31,403 bases of DNA from Dehalococcoidia bacterium (GTDB lineage: Bacteria > Chloroflexota > Dehalococcoidia > Dehalococcoidales > JAUWYK01). The stretch lies in contig JAUWYK010000011.1 in NCBI GenBank assembly GCA_030615865.1, positions 1 through 31,403 of the forward strand, read 5' to 3'. A model generated the notes under the pieces. That model saw nothing but the letters and a program-made list of their open reading frames with translations, did no database searches and was not told the origin of the DNA. This document shows, piece by piece, positions 16,496 through 23,022 of the stretch (the first letter of the stretch is position 1; each line of letters begins with the position of its first letter). The translations under genes were made by a program, and so were the position numbers.

Positions 16496-18547
16496 CTAAA
16501 CCTCCCTGAGAACGCCGTGTGAATATTCACTAATATAGAAAGACCTGTTAGCAGGTATTACATAAGTGGTGTCTATTGCTTGAATAATGGCCGGCCCGAC
16601 AACTCTATTGCCTGGTACCAATGACCCTCTTTCATAAATGGGTGTCTTTTGGTAACCGCTCTCCGGCGACCAGAGGACATCCCGCTCCCCGCGAAGCGCG
16701 TGGTCAGGGTTCTCACCGGATAACGGACTGGGATTCAACTCATAGTGTGGCATAGAAACGAGGGCATTTAGGACAATGGAGGAAATAGTTACTTTAGCCA
16801 AACCTTGCCTGTCAGGTCTTCCAAATTGGGCACATAGGTTTTTCACATCCTCCTCAGAACTTAGGTGTATCTTGTCCGACCTTACTTTATACTCTGCCAA
16901 ATCTTCATCTCCAATAAGCTCCAAATAATAAACAGCATCGTCGGGGGAAAAGTCTTCCCCCTTGATATCCCTTCTGGCCACGTCTATCAGTTGCCTCACG
17001 GTCTGGTTAATCTTCTCATAATCGGCTAAATATTTGACACCGTCAAACAGAGTGATTTGTCCATATTTGGCATAGCGATGAAGCAAGTCCATGGTGGAGA
17101 AACCAAAGGCGCAGAAAGTCGAGGCAAAAGGACTGGTAAACACTTGACCAAAATTTAAACCACTAATGAAGTCAGCGTAGTGGGTTGGTCCGGCACCTCC
17201 ATACGCTACCAGTGCAAAATCGGTCAGCCTTCCCGGCTCAATCCCTTTTGATTGCAAGAATTGTAGCAGCTCTTTTTGTATATTGTTATCAGTGGTTGTC
17301 TTTATTAGGTAAGCCGCTTCTTCCACGCTAATACCCCGAGGGTCAGCAACTCTTCTTTTAATTGAAGAAATCGCTTTGTCTCTATTCAATTTAACCCTGC
17401 CACCTAGGAAATAATTCGGGTCAATATATCCCAAAGCGACGTCGGCATCAGTAACCGTCGGCTCTAGTCCTCCACGATCAAAGCAAGCTGGGCCCGGGGT
17501 TGCTCCGGCACTCCTCGGTCCTATCTGAATACTTCCTGAACTAGTTAGACTTACGATTGAACCACCGCCTAAGCCAACTGAGTGGGTGACGATCATAGGC
17601 ACTGCTACAGGGAGGTCGGAAACAATGGGTGTTGAACAATAGTTATGAACACCGTCAAGAATTATACCTATGTCCAAGCTGGTGCCTCCCACATCAACCG
17701 CCACTACATTGGTAAAATCGTGTATCTTTCCCACTAATTCGGCACCAAAGACGCCCAATACCGGACCAGAGGAATAAGTGTCAATAGCCCTTGTTTTGGC
17801 CACTCTGGCTATGCCTCCATGTGAATGGCCAATCATTAAAGGCCGGGTATACAGATTTACCCTCAAGTCATCCTCGGCTCGGTAAAGATACCTAACCATG
17901 GAATCGTGTATATACCCATTAAGTACGGCGGCATTGGTACGATAAAAAGCATTTGGCTGGTCGGAGATATCCGAAGCCAAAAGCACCCTCATGCTCCCTA
18001 AAAAGAAGCTGGGGGACTTTTCTTTTATTATGGCCCTAATTTGTTTTTCATGTACGGGGTTAACATTTGAGTTATTCAGACTAACTACAATGGCCCGGGC
18101 ACCCATATCAGTTAGATACTGCATCTTGGATATAACGTCATCTATATCTAGGGGTTTTATTATGTTGCCGTGATTATCTATCTCTTCATTTACCTCAGTG
18201 ATCATGTCTTTAGCGATAAAAGAAAATATCGGTTCGACTTCCTTTGCGTTACTAGAATATAGCGAGTCCCTAAACCCCTTGCTAACAAGTAGCCCGATTT
18301 TCGCTCCTGCTCTCTGAATTATCGTGTTAACACTGACCGTGGTTGAATATCTAACAATATCGGCATCAGCTAGCATATCTTGTACTGAAACCCCAAATTG
18401 TAGGGCACCTTCTCTTACACAATCTGCAAGACAGACTGTTAAATCATGAGGTGTTGTCAATACTTTAGCAGTCCTCAGCTCTCCGTCACGGGTAAAAAAG
18501 CCATCCGTAAAAGTGCCACCAGTATCTATGCCAACCATGAAGGCCAT
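16496..18547 (-). CDS. HyuA-type ATPase subunit (alpha-like), first gene of the operon
   Basis: A 683-residue protein with the same domain order as the second HyuA: Hydant_A_N, Hydantoinase_A and C-terminal domain. Its ATP-binding segments are canonical: DTGGTFTD (8-15), VDVGGTSLDIG, SVGLGGGS and VAYGGAGPTHYADF. In the segment TTVSVNTIIQRAG the usual GTN is replaced by SVN. This copy is expected to hydrolyse ATP and activate bicarbonate. The ATG at 18547 has GGAGGAG 5 bases ahead. It is the promoter-proximal gene of a ten-gene unit ending at 7372. The family is certain; the choice of carboxylase over hydantoinase rests on the gamma-type gene and the downstream beta-keto-acid genes. Confidence -1.
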   Translation of the reverse strand: MAFMVGIDTGGTFTDGFFTRDGELRTAKVLTTPHDLTVCLADCVREGALQFGVSVQDMLADADIVRYSTTVSVNTIIQRAGAKIGLLVSKGFRDSLYSSNAKEVEPIFSFIAKDMITEVNEEIDNHGNIIKPLDIDDVISKMQYLTDMGARAIVVSLNNSNVNPVHEKQIRAIIKEKSPSFFLGSMRVLLASDISDQPNAFYRTNAAVLNGYIHDSMVRYLYRAEDDLRVNLYTRPLMIGHSHGGIARVAKTRAIDTYSSGPVLGVFGAELVGKIHDFTNVVAVDVGGTSLDIGIILDGVHNYCSTPIVSDLPVAVPMIVTHSVGLGGGSIVSLTSSGSIQIGPRSAGATPGPACFDRGGLEPTVTDADVALGYIDPNYFLGGRVKLNRDKAISSIKRRVADPRGISVEEAAYLIKTTTDNNIQKELLQFLQSKGIEPGRLTDFALVAYGGAGPTHYADFISGLNFGQVFTSPFASTFCAFGFSTMDLLHRYAKYGQITLFDGVKYLADYEKINQTVRQLIDVARRDIKGEDFSPDDAVYYLELIGDEDLAEYKVRSDKIHLSSEEDVKNLCAQFGRPDRQGLAKVTISSIVLNALVSMPHYELNPSPLSGENPDHALRGERDVLWSPESGYQKTPIYERGSLVPGNRVVGPAIIQAIDTTYVIPANRSFYISEYSHGVLREV

Positions 18548-18598
18548 CGTGCTCCTCCTGCTAGCTGAAGTCCCAAAAGTCTCGAATTTCGCTGTAAA

Positions 18599-18627
18599 TT
18601 TATAGCACAGGATAAAAACAATGTCAA
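18599..18627 (-). promoter_or_regulatory. Strong extended -10 promoter of the ketone-carboxylase operon
   Basis: Minus strand: TTGACA (18622-18627), 17 bases, TATAAA (18599-18604) with TGC directly upstream. The predicted leader is about 45 bases. It is the only convincing promoter found ahead of or within the ten genes. Confidence -1.
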
Positions 18628-18693
18628 AACGAAGGATATTTAAACAACATTTATCAAAGGAGGGGCTGGGTGAATAGCAAACGGGGCGTTTAA

Positions 18694-18710
18694 GAGGGGC
18701 AAAGCCCTTT
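18694..18710. repeat. Small palindromic repeat between the C_GCAxxG gene and the carboxylase operon
   Basis: GAGGGGC and GCCCTTT pair (two G-U) around AAA. TTTAAGAGGGGC at its left edge repeats the sequence at 2049-2060. It may end transcription of the upstream C_GCAxxG-type gene. Confidence -1.
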
Positions 18711-18764
18711 CAAAGAAAACACCTCCCTTTAAGACCATACCGGACCTTAACGCGCTTATCAGAA

Positions 18765-19283
18765 CTATACGGGGTGGTGAAGCAGGTTCTCTTCCAGTAT
18801 GAGTTCTGCCATCCATTGAGCGGCTTTGCCCACCACCTCAGGGCAGCCGGCATCGCCATGGCCCCCGGCAGCTTCAAATTTTGCCATCTCATCCGGGTCA
18901 ACAATGTAGTAGGGCCGCCCTAAGACTTTGGTCTGGATATTGCGGCAGACCACGGAGCCATATTCTTGAATGTATTTTTCGCGAAACTTCCTGACCAGTT
19001 CAAGAGTTTTGAATCCGACAGTCTGGTCAAGGTTGACAAAATTATCTCTCTCTCTGCCTAACAGAGAGCCCAGAACCATGATAGCCCCCACATAGGACCC
19101 GCAGCTGCCATCAATAGCCCCACCACCCCCACCAGCGAGGCCAGTGGCTGCCTTGAAAATATCATCGTTCCTGATGTCAAGGGCATCCTGGAGCGCGGCT
19201 ACTACACACTGGCTACAGCCCATTTTGGTCTTTTCGTATTCCTTACCCAGCTCATAGGCTTTCTCAGCGGCAGTCTTTGCCAT
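18765..19283 (-). CDS. C_GCAxxG_C_C family putative redox protein
   Basis: A 172-residue protein whose spaced cysteines match the C_GCAxxG_C_C family: C23 and C26 in MGCSQC, C61 in GSCGSYVGA (the GCAxxG-like core), C113 and C147. A glycine run (GLAGGGGGAIDG) precedes the core. No signal peptide or membrane segment is visible, so it is cytosolic. Family members are thought to be redox-active or to bind an iron-sulfur cluster; function is not established. GGAGG lies 7 bases before the ATG and it has its own promoter. It is transcribed away from SBP2 and toward the carboxylase operon but is separated from the latter by 217 bases, a hairpin and a second promoter. Confidence -1.
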   Translation of the reverse strand: MAKTAAEKAYELGKEYEKTKMGCSQCVVAALQDALDIRNDDIFKAATGLAGGGGGAIDGSCGSYVGAIMVLGSLLGRERDNFVNLDQTVGFKTLELVRKFREKYIQEYGSVVCRNIQTKVLGRPYYIVDPDEMAKFEAAGGHGDAGCPEVVGKAAQWMAELILEENLLHHPV

Positions 19284-19340
19284 TGTCCCACCTCCCTTTT
19301 AAGAAATACAGTCCAACCAACAACTCCTGCGGTAAAACCC

Positions 19341-19369
19341 ATTATAAAAACTCTAGCAGGTTGCGTCAA
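19341..19369 (-). promoter_or_regulatory. Promoter of the C_GCAxxG gene
   Basis: Minus strand: TTGACG (19364-19369), 17 bases, TATAAT (19341-19346), a perfect -10. The leader is about 50 bases and ends in the GGAGG of the gene. Confidence -1.
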
Positions 19370-19390
19370 GGTATGGTACTCAGGGGAAGC

Positions 19391-19413
19391 TTGAAGGGGC
19401 TTCGCCCCTTCAA
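19391..19413. repeat. Perfect palindrome TTGAAGGGGC-TTC-GCCCCTTCAA
   Basis: A 10-bp perfect stem with a TTC loop, upstream of both divergent promoters. It belongs to the same GGGGCTTCGCCCC-type group as 2052-2072 and 18694-18710. No gene ends here, so it is not an obvious terminator. Confidence -1.
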
Positions 19414-19495
19414 AACCTAACCTAGGTAGAGATTGCCTGCGTTGGGTTTGGTGATATTTTTGTTTAACTCGTTAAAAAGTTTATCAATAAGAACA

Positions 19496-19514
19496 TTGTC
19501 AAAAACATTGACAA
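19496..19514 (+). promoter_or_regulatory. Candidate operator over the SBP2 -35 element
   Basis: TTGTCA (19496-19501) and TGACAA (19509-19514) form an inverted repeat with a 7-base gap, and the right half overlaps the -35 hexamer. A repressor bound here would block the SBP2 promoter. No cognate regulator was identified in the window. Confidence -1.
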
Positions 19515-19536
19515 AATCTCGCCACCGTGTTATAAG
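19508..19536 (+). promoter_or_regulatory. Extended -10 promoter of the SBP2-LivH-LivM operon
   Basis: TTGACA (19508-19513), 17 bases, TATAAG (19531-19536), preceded by TGT. The predicted leader of about 145 bases is long and includes the start-stop element. Confidence -1.
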
Positions 19537-19610
19537 TTTGCGTATCGCAACATTCAGATATGACTAGAGGGTAGATATTAGCAAGGCACCAGCCCCAATA
19601 TCATAATAAG

Positions 19611-19629
19611 AAGGAGGATGAATATGTGA
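19611..19629 (+). promoter_or_regulatory. Start-stop element (SD + ATGTGA) in the SBP2 leader
   Basis: AAGGAGG (19611-19617) is followed by ATG at 19624 and an immediate TGA at 19627; an earlier in-frame ATG at 19618 would give a three-codon ORF. The true SBP2 start is 63 bases downstream of the ATG with its own GGAAGGAGGA. The layout matches 5815-5836 even though the flanking leader sequences differ. Confidence -1.
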
Positions 19630-19686
19630 GGATTTATGATAACAGGACCAAAGACAGTTTGTTGAAACTCTAGGAAGGAGGAACAA

Positions 19687-20931
19687 GTGAAAAAGAAGTT
19701 ATTGTTAATTCCGTTAGCATTATTGTTAGTCGTCAGCCTGGTTGCTATTGGTTGTGAAGAGGAAGAGCCGGTGGTAACCAAAGATACAATCGTTCTTGGC
19801 CAGGCAGTATCTTTCTCCGGCTGGAATGCTATTATTCACGAATCGTTCGGCCAGCCACCCCAAGATCTGTGGATTGCTGAGGTCAATGCCGCCGGCGGTA
19901 TATATATCGCGGAGTATGGCAAGAGTTTGCCTCTAGAGGAGCTCGAATATGACGATACAAGTGACCATGGCACCATGGTGAGACTGTTGGAAAGATTGAT
20001 GTTGGATGACCAGGTTGACCTTATGCTCGCTCCTTCTGGCACCTCATTCCTCTTTGCTGCCGCCCCGGTATTCAATAAGCACGAGTACATACTATTGGGA
20101 CAAGAGGGTGGCGCCACGACCATCACGGATATGATTGGTGGTCTGCCCTACTTCTTTGCCGTCTTGAATTATTCCGACCAACAGATACCAGCTCTGGCTG
20201 ACATTTTTGAGGAAGTGGGCGTGGAGACGGTGGCGATAACCTACCTTGAGGACCTCCACGGCATAGAGTATGCCGGTAGGGCGGGGCAATACTTTGGCGA
20301 GAAGGGAATTGAGATCAAGTACATTAAGAGCCACCCGCTTGGGATTGCGGACATGTCGCTAATATTGAAGGAGGCTCAGGCGCTTGGTGTCGATGCCTTT
20401 TGCGCTCTTGGCTATCCCGATGAGATGGTCCTTGTTACCATGCAGGCAATAGCGCTAGGCATTAACTTCAATGCCTTTCAACTCAACGTTGGGCCCAGCT
20501 CCTTTTGGTGGCCAGAGTTGTTTGGCCCGGCGACTAACGGAGTGATGGCTATGGGTTCCTGGAGCCCGAAACAACGTCCCGAATCCCAGGAATTCTATGA
20601 TAGATTCCTGGCACACCATGGTTTTCCGCCTGACAACTGGGGGTCCTTAATGTTTTACTCTTCGCTGCAATTTTTTGAGCAGTGTATCGTAGAGGCTGGG
20701 ACCCTTGACCAGTCAGTCATAAGGGAAGTAATGATTACAAGTACGTTTGATACCGCCTGGGGACCGTTTGCCTTTTATCAACCCGTTCCCGGAGGGGGCT
20801 GTCTTATAGCAACCGAAATGTATCCCGGGCAGGTTGGCCAGTACCAAGACCTTGTGTGGGAAGTCATAGACCCTGGGGATGGGCGTACCGCAGATCCTAT
20901 CTATCCCAAGCCGGATTGGCCAACAGAATAG
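19687..20931 (+). CDS. LivK-type ABC solute-binding lipoprotein (SBP2)
   Basis: A 414-residue paralogue of SBP1. The signal peptide ends LVAIGC (Cys23), followed by a short acidic stretch (EEEEPVV) where SBP1 has its Pro repeats. The binding domain begins TIVLGQAVSFSGWN. The GTG start is supported by GGAAGGAGGA 5 bases ahead. Long blocks are nearly identical in DNA to SBP1 (20554-20653 and 6801-6900 differ at one base in 100), while others, such as the hinge-side LGYPDEMVLVTMQ segment, have diverged; ligand preferences may differ. It is the first gene of an operon with LivH and LivM and so is the cognate binding protein. The ligand is unknown; context hints at a ketone, an organic acid or an aromatic rather than an amino acid. 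Confidence -1.
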   Translation: MKKKLLLIPLALLLVVSLVAIGCEEEEPVVTKDTIVLGQAVSFSGWNAIIHESFGQPPQDLWIAEVNAAGGIYIAEYGKSLPLEELEYDDTSDHGTMVRLLERLMLDDQVDLMLAPSGTSFLFAAAPVFNKHEYILLGQEGGATTITDMIGGLPYFFAVLNYSDQQIPALADIFEEVGVETVAITYLEDLHGIEYAGRAGQYFGEKGIEIKYIKSHPLGIADMSLILKEAQALGVDAFCALGYPDEMVLVTMQAIALGINFNAFQLNVGPSSFWWPELFGPATNGVMAMGSWSPKQRPESQEFYDRFLAHHGFPPDNWGSLMFYSSLQFFEQCIVEAGTLDQSVIREVMITSTFDTAWGPFAFYQPVPGGGCLIATEMYPGQVGQYQDLVWEVIDPGDGRTADPIYPKPDWPTE

Positions 20932-20960
20932 TAGACATTGAGTTTAGCGGTAATAATAAG

Positions 20961-21028
20961 CAGGCTGCCTAGAAAGACGCATTTATGAGGGGGATAACCA
21001 CTCGCAGTGTGTCTTTCTGGGTGGCCTG
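20961..21028 (+). other. Intra-operon RNA hairpin between SBP2 and livH
   Basis: CAGGCTGCCTAGAAAGAC (20961-20978) pairs with GTCTTTCTGGGTGGCCTG (21011-21028) over 18 continuous positions, three of them G-U. No U run follows, so readthrough into livH is expected. Such a structure typically protects the binding-protein mRNA so that it outnumbers the permease. Pairing is conserved with the hairpin behind SBP1. Confidence -1.
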
Positions 21029-21065
21029 TGCCCTTAATTGCCAAAGCTAGGAGGCTATCATTACG

Positions 21066-21932
21066 ATGGTGACATTCCTAGACGTATTGATTAGTGGTTT
21101 ATTGATGGGTGGTATCTATGCCCTGATCGCCATGGGCTTGAGCCTGCAGTATGGCGTTGCCCGCGTGCTGAACATCGCTCATGGTGAATTTATTATGCTC
21201 GGGGCTTTCATCACCTGGACGCTGTACACCGTGTTTGGCATTAACCCGCTGCTTTCCCTGGCCATTGTCGGCCCTATTATATTTATAATCGGTTTTATAC
21301 TTTACAGGACATTGTTCACCCGTCTTAGAATCTCGGCACCGTCACCAGCCGCCTTTGAGGGCAATTCCCTGTTAGCCGCCTTTGGTCTCCTCTTCATCAT
21401 TCAAAATATAGCTTTCATAGCCTGGGGTAGTGACCCACATGGGTACACCTATTTAGCCTTTCCGGTCGATATTTGGGGAGCGGTATTTGGAGCAAATCGT
21501 TTGGTAACCCTTGGCTTTGCTGTAACCATGGGTGTGGTCTTTTATCTCTTTCTAGTCCATACCCGCCTGGGAAAAGCGATTCGGTCAGCAGGCCAAGACT
21601 CAATAACGGCTGGACTCATGGGAGTAAACATTACCCGGGTGCTGGCTTTGTGCTTTGGCCTTGGTGCGGCCATGGCTGGTTTTGGCGGCACACTTATAAG
21701 CATGTGCTACATCATTAAACCAACTATGGGGCTGGAATATACCATAATTGCCATCATCGTGGTCGTCTTAGGTGGGCTGGGCAGTATCCCGGGCAGTTTT
21801 ATCGGGGGTTTTATACTGGGTATCGTTGGCAGCATAGTAACCTATATAGAGCCAAGCTTAACATTGGTTGCCTACTATGCCATCTTCATAATCCTGCTCT
21901 TGGTAAGACCGAAAGGCATTATGGGGAAGTAG
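21066..21932 (+). CDS. livH: Branched-chain-type ABC transporter permease LivH
   Basis: A 288-residue inner-membrane permease with about eight hydrophobic segments. Family marks are GLLMGGIYALIAMGLSLQYG, NIAHGEFIMLGAF, the cytoplasmic loop LGKAIRSAGQDSITAGLMGVN that contacts the ATPase, and LGGLGSIPGSFIGGFILG near the C-terminus. Length is normal for LivH. GGAGG lies 11 bases before the ATG, a rather long spacing, with the 18-bp hairpin just upstream. LivM follows after 4 bases. It forms the pore with LivM; the LivG and LivF ATPases that must drive it are not encoded in the window. Confidence -1.
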   Translation: MVTFLDVLISGLLMGGIYALIAMGLSLQYGVARVLNIAHGEFIMLGAFITWTLYTVFGINPLLSLAIVGPIIFIIGFILYRTLFTRLRISAPSPAAFEGNSLLAAFGLLFIIQNIAFIAWGSDPHGYTYLAFPVDIWGAVFGANRLVTLGFAVTMGVVFYLFLVHTRLGKAIRSAGQDSITAGLMGVNITRVLALCFGLGAAMAGFGGTLISMCYIIKPTMGLEYTIIAIIVVVLGGLGSIPGSFIGGFILGIVGSIVTYIEPSLTLVAYYAIFIILLLVRPKGIMGK

Positions 21933-21936
21933 AGAG

Positions 21937-22908
21937 ATGGATATTACCACATTTACATCTAAAAGGTCCTGGGTACCGTGGTTACTGCTTTTAGTCTTAG
22001 CCGCGTTAGCTACTTCACCCCTCTATGCCCCAGGTTATCCTGTCATACTACTGACCAGCATTTTGATGTATATCGTCATTACCGTGAGCTGGGTTATTTT
22101 TTCCGGGCCTACCGGTTACATCTCACTGGCGTCGGCGGCATTTTTCGGGGTCGGCGTATATACTGCAGCTCTAGTGGGGGGCGAATTACCCCTGCCTCTC
22201 ATGATTATTGCTGGTGGGGCAGCCAGTTTCATTCTTGCCCTTCTTGTTGGCGCTTTGACTCTGAGGCTGAGGGGTATATATTTTATTGTATTCACTTTCG
22301 GGCTTGTTATGCTCCTCAGGCATCTTATTCTGTTCTGGGAGATTACTATAACGCACACGCGTGGCAGATTCGTTGTCGCAGTAGATTACACCACTGTTTT
22401 TTATGTCATGCTCGGCATTTTTGTGGCTACACTGCTTACCGCCTACTTTATCAGACGCTCAAGATTTGGCTTAGCCTTGCAGAGTATCGGTGAAAATGAG
22501 GAAGCCGCGGCTCACAGCGGCGTTAATGTGACTTTAGTGAAGGTTATTGCCTTTGCCATCAGCGCTTTCTTCATGGGGGCCGCCGGGGCAATCATGGCGA
22601 CACGATGGACATATATTGACCCATACATCGCCTTTAATCCGATCCTTTCTTTTATGCCGGTTTTGATGGCTATCTTTGGCGGTATGGGGCAACTTTATGG
22701 TCCTGTCTTAGGCGCGGTTATTTTTACCTACCTGGAAGAAGAATTAATAACCAGGTTTCCCTATTACTATATGCTCATTTTCGGCATAGTATTAGTGGTC
22801 GCTATCTCATACCTGCCCAATGGACTGGTAGGATTGATACAAAAGTTGATAGGATTGATACAAAAGTGGTGGAAAGGAGGTTCGGCGAGGCAACATACGA
22901 ATACTTAA
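21937..22908 (+). CDS. livM: Branched-chain-type ABC transporter permease LivM
   Basis: A 323-residue inner-membrane permease. Characteristic blocks are the SGPTGYISLASAAFFGVGVYTAALV segment near residue 55, the coupling loop SRFGLALQSIGENEEAAAHSGVNV, and FGGMGQLYGPVLGAVIFTYLEE. The C-terminus carries a 21-base tandem duplication (copies begin at 22831 and 22852) that encodes GLIQKLI-GLIQKWW, so the cytoplasmic tail is slightly extended. It partners LivH. Instead of livG and livF, the next gene is a DUF169 protein, which is unusual for this transporter family. Confidence -1.
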   Translation: MDITTFTSKRSWVPWLLLLVLAALATSPLYAPGYPVILLTSILMYIVITVSWVIFSGPTGYISLASAAFFGVGVYTAALVGGELPLPLMIIAGGAASFILALLVGALTLRLRGIYFIVFTFGLVMLLRHLILFWEITITHTRGRFVVAVDYTTVFYVMLGIFVATLLTAYFIRRSRFGLALQSIGENEEAAAHSGVNVTLVKVIAFAISAFFMGAAGAIMATRWTYIDPYIAFNPILSFMPVLMAIFGGMGQLYGPVLGAVIFTYLEEELITRFPYYYMLIFGIVLVVAISYLPNGLVGLIQKLIGLIQKWWKGGSARQHTNT

Positions 22909-23022
22909 GGAGAAGGGGTGGCTCCCGGTAGCGGTAGCTCCCTCCAATTTCCAACAATTGTCAAGGCTTGCCATATAAATGTTTGTTTATATTAAAACTA
23001 ATTTATCCAAAAGGAGGCTATT

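Larger units (their letters stand above)
19284..19686. promoter_or_regulatory. Divergent regulatory region between the C_GCAxxG gene and SBP2
   Basis: This 403-base gap has no protein gene. It contains two outward promoters (19341-19369 minus, 19508-19536 plus), a perfect hairpin (19391-19413), and two candidate operators: TTTAAC-TC-GTTAAA at 19463-19476 and TTGTCA-N7-TGACAA at 19496-19514. The SBP2 leader follows with a start-stop element. Confidence -1.

Noticed and set aside
10872..18547. Hydantoinase or 5-oxoprolinase operon
   Set aside because: A gamma-type zinc subunit, two HyuA copies and downstream CoA-transferase and thiolase fit a ketone carboxylase better; phylogeny would decide finally.
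18710..18904. Minus-strand 64-codon frame
   Set aside because: It overlaps the C_GCAxxG gene in another frame and has no recognisable domain or ribosome site.
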